The notes beneath the pieces were generated by a model. That model saw only the letters and a program-made list of their open reading frames with translations, was not told the DNA's origin and made no database searches. A stretch of 64,000 nucleotides of DNA. Source: Vibrio maritimus (lineage in GTDB: Bacteria > Pseudomonadota > Gammaproteobacteria > Enterobacterales > Vibrionaceae). Below, in pieces: positions 27,262-36,173 of this stretch. Position numbers and translations under genes: made by a program. Position 1 is the first letter of the stretch; each line of letters opens with the position of its first letter. The DNA lies in contig NZ_CP090439.1 in the NCBI RefSeq assembly GCF_021441885.1, positions 496,001 to 560,000 on the forward strand, written 5' to 3'.

Positions 27262-27291
27262 CTAACTGAATGCTTCTACCCCCCATAATAA

Positions 27292-27320
27292 ACAAAGGCG
27301 CTAATTATCAGCGCCTTTGT
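27292..27320. terminator. scrA terminator overlapping the end of the next gene
   Basis: acaaaggcgct / agcgcctttgt, perfect 11-bp stem followed by TTTGCTT. It overlaps the stop codon of the convergent hydrolase gene (27308). Confidence 0.87.
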
Positions 27321-28360
27321 TTTGCTTCGTTTCCTTCCTCACTCCACCAGCGCTCATCGTTTTTTCGAACATTAAGCTCACTCACGATCACTTTTTCTCC
27401 AATCTTCGGGCAAACAAAATCAACATTGCGACGCTTAGCTTCGCTTTCTGCTCTTAGCAGAGGTTCATTCCATTCATGATAGGAAAGATCAAAAGTCGCG
27501 TTGTGTATCGGTAGCATCACCGCGCCTTGTACATCAATGTGTGCCTGCACACTTTGTTCAGGAAACATATGAATATCCGCCCAGTTCTCATCATAGGCAC
27601 CCGTTTCTATTAATGTCAGATCAAAGGGACCGTATCGTTTACCGACTTCTTTAAATCCACCAAAATAGCCAGAATCACCGCTAAAATAGACTCTAGACTG
27701 AGTCCCTAAGATAGCCCAGCTTCCCCAAAGCGACGTATCCCTTTGCTTGTACGAACGCCCTGAAAAGTGCTGCGTCGGAGCAAAAACAAAGCGGGTCTTT
27801 TCCACTGTTATTGATTCCCACCATTCGAACTCAACGATTTTTCTTACCTCGACTCCCCACTCAATGAGGTGGTCGCCTACACACATTGGCACCAGGAACT
27901 TACCAACTTTATGATGCAGTTGTTTTACAGTTTGTTTGTCTAAATGGTCGTAGTGATCATGGCTTATTAAGCACACATCAATATAAGGCAGTTCTTCAAC
28001 CGAAATCGGCAGTGCGTGATAGCGCTTGGGGCCTGCCCAATCGAGAGGCGAAGCTCGATTTCCTAGCACCGGATCAGTCAAGATTATTATCCCATCGACT
28101 TTAAGCAATACCGTTGAGTGTCCCAAACGATAAATGCAGTCTTGCTTCTCTGTCTCTATCACATCAGCTTGCATTGGCTCTACGGGAATATTAGGCGCTT
28201 TGAAGTTCAGTATCTTATCGATGTTAAGGTAAGAGCGGAGGGTAGTGATCGTATCTTTAAAGGTGGGGTTGTAGAGAGTCTCTGAGTTTGTGAACCGCTG
28301 GGGCTTGGATGCTTCTGGCAATAGAAGGGTCTTTACACTTCTTGATGATAACGCTGGCAT
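27308..28360 (-). CDS. MBL-fold hydrolase, NAPE-PLD/UlaG-like
   Basis: 350 aa, ATG at 28360 with GGAAG 7 nt upstream. The zinc-binding motif HDHYDHLD (~155) is preceded by LGHSTVLLKVDGIIILTDPVLGNRASP and followed by APTQHFSGR, YFSGDSGYFGGF and the final His in MLPIHNATF. This set is characteristic of the N-acyl-phosphatidylethanolamine phospholipase D-like branch of the metallo-beta-lactamase fold. No signal peptide is evident, so it is probably cytosolic. The biological substrate in Vibrio is unknown. It ends inside the scrA terminator. Confidence 0.88.
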   Translation of the reverse strand: MPALSSRSVKTLLLPEASKPQRFTNSETLYNPTFKDTITTLRSYLNIDKILNFKAPNIPVEPMQADVIETEKQDCIYRLGHSTVLLKVDGIIILTDPVLGNRASPLDWAGPKRYHALPISVEELPYIDVCLISHDHYDHLDKQTVKQLHHKVGKFLVPMCVGDHLIEWGVEVRKIVEFEWWESITVEKTRFVFAPTQHFSGRSYKQRDTSLWGSWAILGTQSRVYFSGDSGYFGGFKEVGKRYGPFDLTLIETGAYDENWADIHMFPEQSVQAHIDVQGAVMLPIHNATFDLSYHEWNEPLLRAESEAKRRNVDFVCPKIGEKVIVSELNVRKNDERWWSEEGNEAKQRR

Positions 28361-28485
28361 ACTTGGCTTCCGATTGAGTAGTTAAGCCTATCCAGTGTTG
28401 CTCCGCTCAATGACACTTAGATGCCAGTAAGACGAAATAAATGTGTCGATAAAGTGACCGTTTTGACATATTCAACACAAACAAA

Positions 28486-28513
28486 AAACCCCACCGGTTA
28501 AGGTAGGGTTTTG
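28486..28513 (-). terminator. Terminator after the dehydrogenase gene
   Basis: aaaaccccacc / ggtagggtttt pair with one mismatch; on the minus strand the run TTTTTTGT follows. 20 bp after the stop. Confidence 0.8.
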
Positions 28514-28532
28514 TTAACTTAAAAGCGCTAAA

Positions 28533-29426
28533 TTAAGCTTCAGCTTCTGCTTTTAGGTTAGTGAAGTAATCGAAGATTACTGGTACGTCGTTTTGACCTA
28601 GGCCAGCATCAACTGCTGCTTGTAGGCTTGTAGAAGTACCTTGAGCGATTAGAGACTCAGTACCTAGCTCTTCACATAGAGCAAGGAAGTAGCCAAGGTC
28701 TTTGTTTGCGTTAGCAACAGAGAAACCTAGTTTTTCTTCGCCGTCAACCGCGTAGAACTTACAGAACTGCATGAACGGAGAGTTAGATGGACCCGCTGAC
28801 ATGATGTCAAATAGTTGCTGACCGTCAACGCCCGCTAGCTTAGCTACTGCGAAAGCTTGAGACATAGTAGCAACAGTAGTCATACCCATGAAGTTGTTAA
28901 CTAGCTTAGTAACGTGACCTGAACCTAGAGCGCCTAGGTGGAATACGTTTTCGCCTTGCTCGTCAAGAACTGGCTTAACTTTGTTGAATGTTTCGATGTC
29001 GCCAGCAGCCATGATGTTTAGAAGACCATCTTTAGCGTGAGCTGGAGTACGACCTAGAGGAGCGTCAATCATGCCAGCGCCGATAGCAGCAAGGTCAGCA
29101 CCAATCTTCTTAGTAGAAGCTGGGATAGAAGTACCGAAGTCGATAAGCGTTTTGCCCTCTGACATACCCGCTAGGATACCAGTGTCGCCGTATACTACTT
29201 TCTCAACAACTTCAGAAGTTGTTAGACATAGCATAACGATGTCACTTTTCTCAGCTAGTTCTTTACCAGAAACTGCTTCAGATGCGTTGCCACGAGCTAG
29301 AACAGCTGCAACTGCATCTTTGTTAAGATCCATTACGTTTACTTCGTAACCACGGTTTTGAAGATTCTCAACCATGTTGCCGCCCATAAGGCCAAGACCG
29401 ATGAAACCAATTACTGGCTTTGTCAT
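28533..29426 (-). CDS. 3-hydroxyisobutyrate dehydrogenase-family NAD(P) oxidoreductase
   Basis: 297 aa, strong AGGAG before the ATG. Opens with the Rossmann signature GFIGLGLMGGNMVENL (residues 6-21). The substrate-binding motif is APLGRTPAHAKDG (~122), and the catalytic lysine is in GSGHVTKLVNNFMG (~172). The family includes tartronate semialdehyde reductase (GarR/GlxR) and 3-hydroxyisobutyrate dehydrogenase; which one applies cannot be told here. Codon use is highly biased toward preferred Vibrio codons (ggt, cgt, gct), suggesting high expression. Single-gene unit with its own terminator. Confidence 0.9.
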   Translation of the reverse strand: MTKPVIGFIGLGLMGGNMVENLQNRGYEVNVMDLNKDAVAAVLARGNASEAVSGKELAEKSDIVMLCLTTSEVVEKVVYGDTGILAGMSEGKTLIDFGTSIPASTKKIGADLAAIGAGMIDAPLGRTPAHAKDGLLNIMAAGDIETFNKVKPVLDEQGENVFHLGALGSGHVTKLVNNFMGMTTVATMSQAFAVAKLAGVDGQQLFDIMSAGPSNSPFMQFCKFYAVDGEEKLGFSVANANKDLGYFLALCEELGTESLIAQGTSTSLQAAVDAGLGQNDVPVIFDYFTNLKAEAEA

Positions 29427-29796
29427 GTGTGACTCCTAATAAAATACTATTGTATGACTATTTGCAGTTACTATATCTGCTCGATAGGAATTTCGCAATC
29501 TTCATTCCTCGAGAAAATGTGATCAGATCTAAATTATGAGAGATAGAACAGAAAAATTCATACAAAAAGGAAGAAATTGCCTGAATTGCGCCTAAATCGT
29601 TCAATTTTTACGCACTACTTGTAATACATTATACCCAATTTATCGACAAGGGTCTTCATACAATTCACCAAATGTCTTGCTAGCGCACATATCAAGATTG
29701 AGAGAATTGAAAAACCGCCCACGACAGACTGCATACCATCCGACGCAATCAGCATTCTGGGTATATAGTTAAAGTGTCCAAACGCGAAACCTTGGC

Positions 29797-30282
29797 ATGG
29801 TGACTATGAACGATCCACATCAAATACAGTGGCCGGAGTATTTCCACCCTAAGAATGCTCCTGTTCACGTGAAAAACGAAATTGTCATCCCCTCAGATTG
29901 TGAGACCATCTGGAGCCACATTGTACGTGCTCCGTGCTGGCCCAACTGGCAGCACCGAAAGACCGCAGTACAAATCGTGAAAGGCGACAGTAACGAACTT
30001 CACAAAGGCAGTGTATTTAATTGGATAACGAAAACCATGCGCTTTGAGTGCACGGTGGTCGAATATGAACCTTTTGAGAGGATAGCATGGCGAGGTAAAA
30101 CGGGAGACGTGGACATGTACCACGCATGGCTCATCTCGCCCTGTACTGAAGGGTGCCGTATTGTGACAGAATCAACGCAGCGTGGTGGTCTGCGTTGGCT
30201 CACTGGGATTTTTGTTAAACGTCAAGTAGACGCCTACCACCAGCATTGGCTCGAAACATTAGTGCACAAAGCCAAAGAGTGA
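29797..30282 (+). CDS. SRPBCC (START-like) domain protein
   Basis: 161 aa from 29797; the in-frame ATG at 29806 is equally possible. The pattern IVIPSDCETIWSHIVRAPCWPNW near residue 30, then a beta-rich middle with FECTVVEYEPFERIAWRG, and a long C-terminal helix (LTGIFVKRQVDAYHQHWLETL) is that of polyketide cyclase/dehydrase-like SRPBCC proteins. These bind hydrophobic ligands in a cavity. No enzymatic residues are recognisable and no operon partner is present. Confidence 0.78.
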   Translation: MVTMNDPHQIQWPEYFHPKNAPVHVKNEIVIPSDCETIWSHIVRAPCWPNWQHRKTAVQIVKGDSNELHKGSVFNWITKTMRFECTVVEYEPFERIAWRGKTGDVDMYHAWLISPCTEGCRIVTESTQRGGLRWLTGIFVKRQVDAYHQHWLETLVHKAKE

Positions 30283-30343
30283 GGCTGGATCTTTATTGAC
30301 TCGTGCTAATTACCTCGGTTTTTGCTAGTTAATTGAATCCTCA

Positions 30344-30826
30344 CTATAGAGCTTTAAGCATCCATACATCACAGCCGTTGTGCAAAGTGCCTTCATATGG
30401 CTCGCTGAGATGCTCAAATCCAGCCCGCTCATATAAAGCAATGGCTGATCCCATTGAACTCAAAGTATCTAGGTAACACTGTTTGTAGCCTTGCGCTTTT
30501 GCAAATGACAAGCATTGTTCGGTCAACGTCTTGCCAAGGCCTAAGCCTCTACTTTCAGGGAGTAAAAACAACTTTTTGAGTTCGCATACGTCATCGCCTT
30601 GACCGAATGGTGCGATACCGCCGCCGCCCACCACTTTTCCATTTACCAACGCCACTAAATACAGGCTGCGGTCTTCTTCGTTGTAATACTGACTCATCGC
30701 CGACACTTCTTCATCCGAGGGACCAAATCCTTCGCCCACCGCACCGAACTCTGCGCCGACAGACTTAATAACCTCACACAACGCTTCATCAAAGTCTGGT
30801 GACACCTTTACTACTTCTACGCTCAT
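30344..30826 (-). CDS. GNAT-family N-acetyltransferase
   Basis: 160 aa. The acetyl-CoA motif A is clear: CELKKLFLLPESRGLGLGKTLTEQCLSFAKAQGY (~83-117), with the R-G-x-G-x-G pyrophosphate loop. LDTLSSMGSAIALYERAGFEHL follows as motif B. Small-molecule or protein acetylation; substrate unknown. It is convergent with the SRPBCC gene and single. Confidence 0.87.
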   Translation of the reverse strand: MSVEVVKVSPDFDEALCEVIKSVGAEFGAVGEGFGPSDEEVSAMSQYYNEEDRSLYLVALVNGKVVGGGGIAPFGQGDDVCELKKLFLLPESRGLGLGKTLTEQCLSFAKAQGYKQCYLDTLSSMGSAIALYERAGFEHLSEPYEGTLHNGCDVWMLKAL

Positions 30827-30946
30827 CCTTTACTTCCTATTTAAACCGCTGAGGTTACTCGGGTATATATCTTATGAACAATTATCTGTTTAGCGATTGC
30901 TGACATCAAGTTAGGATTTAGACATGCTCAAGATAGGCGCCCAATA

Positions 30947-31810
30947 ATGAATAACACGCTTACCCTCTCCTTCGCTGCAATGACAGCCTTTGCTTTTAAC
31001 TCTTTGCTGTGCCGCTTGGCACTGGGAACATCGGCTATTGATCCACTTAGTTTTACCTCTATTCGACTCGTGAGTGGCGCCGCAACACTGGTCTGTTTAG
31101 GCTTGATACTCAAAAAGCAGCAGGGCGATTCAAGTCCATCACTAAGAATGTCTCTCGCCTTAGGAGTGACACTTTTCGGTTATGCGCTGTCATTTTCACT
31201 GGCCTATATCACGCTCGATACGGGTACGGGGGCGCTGATTCTTTTCGGTACGGTGCAGTTTGCACTCATCCTCCATCATAGGTTCAGTGGACACAAACTC
31301 TCTTTCGTTGAAATGATTGGAATCGCAGTTGCACTGGGCGGCTTTGTATTACTGATGTTACCCAGTGCCTCCCAGCCTTCTATTCTAGGAGCATTGCTTA
31401 TGATGGTCTCAGGGTTGTGCTGGAGCGGTTTTACCTTATTGGGCAAAAAGGTGGCTTCACCGATAACCGCGACTCGGCAAGGGTTTGTGGTGGCAAGCAT
31501 TCTGGTTATCGTTGCGGTGCTTGTTCATGGTTTAACAGCTTCAACAACCAGCTATCTAACACTGAGCGGCAGTTTTTATGCGCTTCTTTCTGGTATTGTC
31601 GCTTCCGCTCTGGGGTACTACCTTTGGTACCGTCTCTTGCCGAAGATAGATGTACTGGAAGCATCATTAATGCAGCTCACGGTCCCCGTTATTGCATTAT
31701 TGCTTGGCTGGCTATTCTTAGCTGAGTCTCCTTCATTACTCGCGTTGATAGCGACTTTGTTTATTTTATCGGGAATCGCACTAACCTCTTGGGCAAAAGC
31801 GCGCAAATGA
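30947..31810 (+). CDS. EamA/DMT-family transporter
   Basis: 287 aa, about ten transmembrane helices in two EamA repeats; the first repeat opens FAAMTAFAFNSLLCRLALG. The second repeat begins LLMMVSGLCWSGFTLLGKKVA. Ends in a short basic tail SWAKARK. Not closely similar to the other EamA protein at 7770. Substrate unknown. Confidence 0.86.
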   Translation: MNNTLTLSFAAMTAFAFNSLLCRLALGTSAIDPLSFTSIRLVSGAATLVCLGLILKKQQGDSSPSLRMSLALGVTLFGYALSFSLAYITLDTGTGALILFGTVQFALILHHRFSGHKLSFVEMIGIAVALGGFVLLMLPSASQPSILGALLMMVSGLCWSGFTLLGKKVASPITATRQGFVVASILVIVAVLVHGLTASTTSYLTLSGSFYALLSGIVASALGYYLWYRLLPKIDVLEASLMQLTVPVIALLLGWLFLAESPSLLALIATLFILSGIALTSWAKARK

Positions 31811-31946
31811 ACCTAGCTGCAGCCTTCTTACCCATAAGAAGATGAATAAGAAAGTGAATAAAATACAAAACCTTAATTGGTATCTCGACTCGAACTGCAC
31901 TAACTTATAGCAACAGTAATTCAGCCTATGACTACCTGAGATGACC

Positions 31947-32588
31947 ATGAAGAGACTATTTACTCTATTGCTTGCCGCCCTTTTACCACTACAAATCAGT
32001 ATTGCAGCGAGTGATCTTCCCGCGGACGACGTTGAACAAGAAACAGAGCAGCCTTTAGTAAACATCAATATGATGCTCGACCTAAAGGGGATAGAGCAGT
32101 CGATCAACAGCTCAAGCGTTGCCATAGATAATTTAGCCACCTCTCTTACTCTACTTTCAAATAACCAAAGTTTGAATGAAGAGCAACGACAAGTGCTGGT
32201 TGATACCATGGACAACATCAACGAACTGACTGAGATGTCTAAATCCTCGTTGGCGGCACTGCCAGGCGCTCTAGAGCAGTCTCAAAACTCGATTGCTAAC
32301 AGCACCAAAAAGTTCGCTTATGATGTTCGCTTCAATGTGCTGCTGTTATTAGCGTTACTGGTGCTCTCGATTGTCTTGGCGCTGATCGCTGCTTATTGGT
32401 TGCTACTACGTCCAATGCAGGGCACGATACTGCATGCAACACGCAACGTATCTAAGATGGCATCAGCAATTCATAAAACCGCGGAATCACTAGAGACAAC
32501 AACAGCAAATCAAAAAGTGTTGACCGAGAGACTGAAAGCCTACGAGTCAGAAAAGGCTCAATCTGCAGACCACACATCTCGAATTTGA
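31947..32588 (+). CDS. Membrane-anchored coiled-coil protein of unknown function
   Basis: 213 aa from the ATG at 31947 (MKRLFTLLLAALL); 31941 is an alternative. Residues 1-20 are a signal peptide ending near SIAA. A polar, Asn/Gln/Ser-rich helical region (45-125) that could form a coiled coil follows, then one strong membrane helix (~132-158: NVLLLLALLVLSIVLALIAAYWLLL). A second helical region faces the cytoplasm (~160-213). The layout resembles a receptor without a signalling domain. Its last 31 bp overlap the end of the convergent sgrR-like gene. No family recognised. Confidence 0.75.
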   Translation: MKRLFTLLLAALLPLQISIAASDLPADDVEQETEQPLVNINMMLDLKGIEQSINSSSVAIDNLATSLTLLSNNQSLNEEQRQVLVDTMDNINELTEMSKSSLAALPGALEQSQNSIANSTKKFAYDVRFNVLLLLALLVLSIVLALIAAYWLLLRPMQGTILHATRNVSKMASAIHKTAESLETTTANQKVLTERLKAYESEKAQSADHTSRI

Positions 32589-34354
32589 GGCCAGCCCCAA
32601 GTCGTTATCTCAACGCCTTTTAAAATTCCTTGAAAGCTCAATGTCTGCCTATGATGGAACATTGGGCTTACGATACCTTCATGTATCAAAAGAGAGCCGA
32701 TTTGTTCGAGCTCAGTTAAATAGTTTTCGGGTCTACAATCGGCACGAATCTTATTAAGCTCCGCCTTCAACCATTGGCTCACATCATCACCGATACCTGC
32801 ATGCAGTACAGGGTCACTTAAGAAGAACAATAGTGCTGATACCTGCCTATTGTCATCAAGGTTTAGACTGCTCATCACAATATCTTCATTGAAAGGCCCC
32901 CGTATCGCCTTGCCAACAAATTCATCGAAATCATAAAGGTTAAGCGTTACCCCAATGCCTTTCGCTTCTAAAATTTGCTTTACGGCTTCAGCGCTTCTTA
33001 GTATCCCTGGATGATTGTAATAGGCAATTTTTAGCTCTCGAGGCAGTTCTACAGCTCGATTGTGGATGCGTTTTACGTTGTGCCAGAACGGGAAAAAGCT
33101 GCTCGCGAACTCGGCGCCAAAGGTGTCTTGGTTTTTAACAAGTTGCTGCCAAACTTTTTCGCCACTTAGCATCTGGCTGAGCCAGCTGCGCTGCGCAAAA
33201 GACAGTGAAGGGTTCGCTTGATTGAAAATCATGAACATACAGCCGTCTTCGATTCGAGCACGAGAGGTTGTACTACTCAGCGCCTCTTTCTCCAAATCGA
33301 TCTCTGGATGCGAGATCACCTTTTGAGAGTAAGGTTCGTTGACTCGTGATCCCGACACCAAAGCTTGTTCGCAAGATGCCGGGTTTTTAGGACTATGGCC
33401 ATTAGAATGCTGGCTATTAGCACTAACAGACCATATCGAAACATGATCGGTTAAAGAACGTAAACCATGATAGCGCTCATTGGCAGAAAGGTTGAGGAGA
33501 GAACTCGATTGTTCGGCGAGTGAAAACACGCCACACCCAACCACATTAAGATCTGACTCTTCAAGCTGTTGTGGGGGTTGGATGGAATATTTCAAATCAC
33601 TAAGCAGTGCCGCAAAGCCTGTATCAGATCGGCTAAGCGATACCGTAAATCCAAGCGCATGATTGACTTCGACGCTCTCTAGGTGATCGAGCTCTGAACG
33701 ATAATAATCACGCTCTTTCAGTTGCATCAATAATGTGGCGATGGACTCTGCGTTTACCCTAGCGCCGTCATGAAAGTAAACGGATGGTCTTATATAGAAT
33801 GACCATTTTCTGAAGCGCTCATCGGCTTCCCAATGATGGGCGATATCTGGTTTTAGCTCGCCATCACGGCTCATCGACACTAAACAAGCGTGAACTTGTC
33901 GCACCAAAAAACGTTCACTATTGCGATGCGGTACGTTCGGTGCTAATCGAGCAAATGACCGGTTGTAAGTAAGCTGAACATGTACACTGCCCTCATTAAT
34001 CTGAGCCCCCGCGGTTTGCTGCAAAAGCTGGCCAAATGTGGACTGGTCATTATCTAAAAATTCCAGCGCACGATCATACTTGCTCTGTTTTAACCATTCG
34101 GTCGCAATTAACTTCTTAACGTCACTTCGGTCCAGCTTTTTGATCAATGTCGATCGCTGGTTCCTTCCCACTTTGGGCAACCAAGCAATCCAGCTTAGTT
34201 CGGTCATCTGCTTTAGCACAGAGCGAGCATGGCGCGGACTGGTTGCCATCGTATCGGCAACATCGGCGAGGGTCACCGCGTACTCAACTGAGACTTCAAA
34301 CTTGATGAGACGCTCATAGTAGCGATATAGGTTTATACTTTCCAAATTAGGCAC
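32558..34354 (-). CDS. SgrR-like transcriptional regulator with solute-binding domain
   Basis: 598 aa. Residues ~1-115 are the SgrR-type winged-helix DNA-binding domain (VTLADVADTMATSPRHARSVLKQMTELSWIAWLPKVGRNQRSTL). Residues ~125-590 resemble an extracellular solute-binding family 5 protein, cytoplasmic here as there is no signal peptide. In enterics SgrR senses sugar-phosphate stress and activates sgrS. A Ser/Asn-rich stretch (~310-345) interrupts the ligand domain. In this window no sgrS is recognisable, and two candidate microproteins are divergent from it. Function as in enterics is not assured. Confidence 0.85.
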   Translation of the reverse strand: MPNLESINLYRYYERLIKFEVSVEYAVTLADVADTMATSPRHARSVLKQMTELSWIAWLPKVGRNQRSTLIKKLDRSDVKKLIATEWLKQSKYDRALEFLDNDQSTFGQLLQQTAGAQINEGSVHVQLTYNRSFARLAPNVPHRNSERFLVRQVHACLVSMSRDGELKPDIAHHWEADERFRKWSFYIRPSVYFHDGARVNAESIATLLMQLKERDYYRSELDHLESVEVNHALGFTVSLSRSDTGFAALLSDLKYSIQPPQQLEESDLNVVGCGVFSLAEQSSSLLNLSANERYHGLRSLTDHVSIWSVSANSQHSNGHSPKNPASCEQALVSGSRVNEPYSQKVISHPEIDLEKEALSSTTSRARIEDGCMFMIFNQANPSLSFAQRSWLSQMLSGEKVWQQLVKNQDTFGAEFASSFFPFWHNVKRIHNRAVELPRELKIAYYNHPGILRSAEAVKQILEAKGIGVTLNLYDFDEFVGKAIRGPFNEDIVMSSLNLDDNRQVSALLFFLSDPVLHAGIGDDVSQWLKAELNKIRADCRPENYLTELEQIGSLLIHEGIVSPMFHHRQTLSFQGILKGVEITTWGWPQIRDVWSAD

Positions 34355-34531
34355 TCCATCCTAAGCAAACCATTCCTCATATATGACAACTATGACTTAA
34401 AAAGGCGAAATCCTTGGTTTTAAGCCAATATAAGGAACAAGATACCCAAAATACTATCTGTTTTATTATACCGCATAAAACAACACAATATGTACAGATT
34501 CCCCCCAACACAAAAGATACCGGAGAGCCTA

Positions 34532-34675
34532 ATGAGAAAAGATACAACGCGACGAACCAGCAGCTCTGCACGCCCTTTAAAAGCTTACTATTTAAATCAG
34601 CTAAGCAACGCCAAATCTCAATTACAAGCAAATGCCCTTTTGCAACTCGCAAAAACCTGCCAGTTTTTTGACTAG
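34532..34675 (+). CDS. Candidate 47-aa basic microprotein divergent from sgrR-like gene
   Basis: ATG at 34532 with GGAGAG 5 nt upstream, an excellent SD. The 47 residues (MRKDTTRRTSSSARPLKAYY..., ending LAKTCQFFD) are basic at the N-terminus and helical after it. Upstream start codons exist but lack an SD. The position, divergent from an SgrR-type regulator, is that of sgrS/sgrT in enterics, but there is no sequence resemblance to SgrT that I can see. Probability of being real is moderate; function unknown. Confidence 0.5.
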   Translation: MRKDTTRRTSSSARPLKAYYLNQLSNAKSQLQANALLQLAKTCQFFD

Positions 34676-34700
34676 AAGAGCTCAGACGGTCGTGAGCTAC

Positions 34701-34847
34701 ATGTTTATGCTCCTACCCCCACAAGCACTATTCATGCTCACGATCGTCACCTCATACGTCACATTAATTTTTACCCCGAAGCGCTCAAAGGAAAATTCTG
34801 ACAGTCTTTTAAGTCAAAACATCAAAGCATACTTTCTTAACTCGTAA
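34701..34847 (+). CDS. Candidate 48-aa single-pass membrane microprotein
   Basis: From ATG 34701: MFMLLPPQALFMLTIVTSYV then TLIFTPKRSKENSD and a polar tail ending IKAYFLNS. One clear membrane helix with basic residues after it. The tail IKAYFLN resembles LKAYYLN in the preceding microprotein. The SD is weak (GTGAG), and a GTG at 34692 is an alternative. No family recognised. Confidence 0.38.
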   Translation: MFMLLPPQALFMLTIVTSYVTLIFTPKRSKENSDSLLSQNIKAYFLNS

Positions 34848-35043
34848 GAAACGCAACGGCTACTTACACTGCACATACCACAAAACATCATAGAGTTAGT
34901 AACGAGACCCATCCTCTTATAACGTCTACTAACACCGCACTCACGGCTTGCAATCAGCAATGTCACTTTTATTCACACAAAAATTGCATGGTATAAAAAT
35001 CCACCATGCTAGAATGCCGTTTTTTCATAGCTTGATAACAAAC

Positions 35044-36159
35044 ATGTCTCTTACACAACGTATTGCCATTACGGCAATGGTTTGTAGTTCACCGATCGCT
35101 AACGCCACTGGTCTTAACTTTTGGGAATCCTCAACTTCAAATAGTGCGCTCGCGAGCGCGAATGGCGCATCAGCAGTCGATGCAAGTATTTTGGCAACCG
35201 CTCCGTCCAGTATGACGCAGTTAGAGACCACTACGGTAACCGCGAGTGTCACTCGCTATCAGGTCGATACTGATTACGATATTTTGGGCACGCAATCGTC
35301 TTACTCAAAAGCGAATCCTATTCCAGCTGGCTTTATGGTGATGCCGATAGACTCAAACTGGTTCGTTGGTCTCGCTGCCTATAGTCGCACCGCAGCAGAT
35401 ATTTCGATTTCAGAGTTTAGGCTTCCGCCGCCACTCAATATACGCATCTTAGAGCAAGCGCGAGTGCGCCCTATCGTCGTGTCCTTTGCGCCTAGCGTTG
35501 CCTATAAGATGGGAGATGTGAGTATTGGTTTAACGCTTGAATATCAATATGCGGACTACTTGCTTGAAGTTGATAAATGTAAGTTCTTAGGCGGGTGTAA
35601 TACTGAGACAACAACAGGCAATACCGATGGCTGGACAGGTGCTATCAGCGCAACTTGGCAAGCTAACTCGTGGCTGACTCTTGCAGCAACACACAGGCTC
35701 GATAGCCAGTTTGGTGACAGTAATATCCAATTTGCTCTACCATCGATAACAAGCGTCTACGGGACTATTGCTTTGACCGACAATTGGTCATGGCACAACA
35801 CCTTCAGTCTATCGCGTTGGGATGGTCAAGGTGTTACCTACGCTGACTATGACGATCCTATCCAACTGTTGAAAGGATCCCGTCACAGCAAACGCTACGC
35901 AACTTCCATGGAATATCGCATTGGGCAGTTAGCGCTACGTGGTGGCGTTAGTATGGATGAAGCGATTGATTCCTTTGGTGGAGAAGATGTTCGTTATCGA
36001 CTCGGCGCAGCCTACGCGGTAAACGAACACCTGACCTTTGATCTTTCTGGCTTTAGCGAGAACTATGCGAGAAAGAACGTGAAGCTGAATGAAAGCTATC
36101 AGGTGGATGTGCAAAATAAAGGTTACGGTGTGAGTTTCGGTCTAACCTATCGCTACTAA
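35044..36159 (+). CDS. FadL/OmpP1-family outer-membrane transport protein
   Basis: 371 aa from the ATG at 35044; a longer frame from 34948 would put 32 residues before the signal peptide. Signal peptide MSLTQRIAITAMVCSSPIANA, then mature TGLNFWESSTSNSALASANGASAVDASILATAPSSM, which follows the FadL N-terminal hatch pattern (exposed polar residues, AxADNASxxxxNPA-like). The rest alternates polar and hydrophobic residues as beta strands and ends in Y-R-Y, with an aromatic C-terminal residue used for outer-membrane insertion. FadL proteins take up fatty acids or other hydrophobic compounds. SD is weak. Confidence 0.82.
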   Translation: MSLTQRIAITAMVCSSPIANATGLNFWESSTSNSALASANGASAVDASILATAPSSMTQLETTTVTASVTRYQVDTDYDILGTQSSYSKANPIPAGFMVMPIDSNWFVGLAAYSRTAADISISEFRLPPPLNIRILEQARVRPIVVSFAPSVAYKMGDVSIGLTLEYQYADYLLEVDKCKFLGGCNTETTTGNTDGWTGAISATWQANSWLTLAATHRLDSQFGDSNIQFALPSITSVYGTIALTDNWSWHNTFSLSRWDGQGVTYADYDDPIQLLKGSRHSKRYATSMEYRIGQLALRGGVSMDEAIDSFGGEDVRYRLGAAYAVNEHLTFDLSGFSENYARKNVKLNESYQVDVQNKGYGVSFGLTYRY

Positions 36160-36173
36160 CCCCAGTAAAACAA

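Noticed and set aside
34377..34652. 91-aa hydrophobic minus ORF
   Set aside because: No SD, overlaps a better-supported plus-strand ORF, and lies across the sgrR promoter.
34355..35043. SgrS small RNA
   Set aside because: Expected position, but I find no SgrS-like seed or terminator, so it is not called as an RNA gene.
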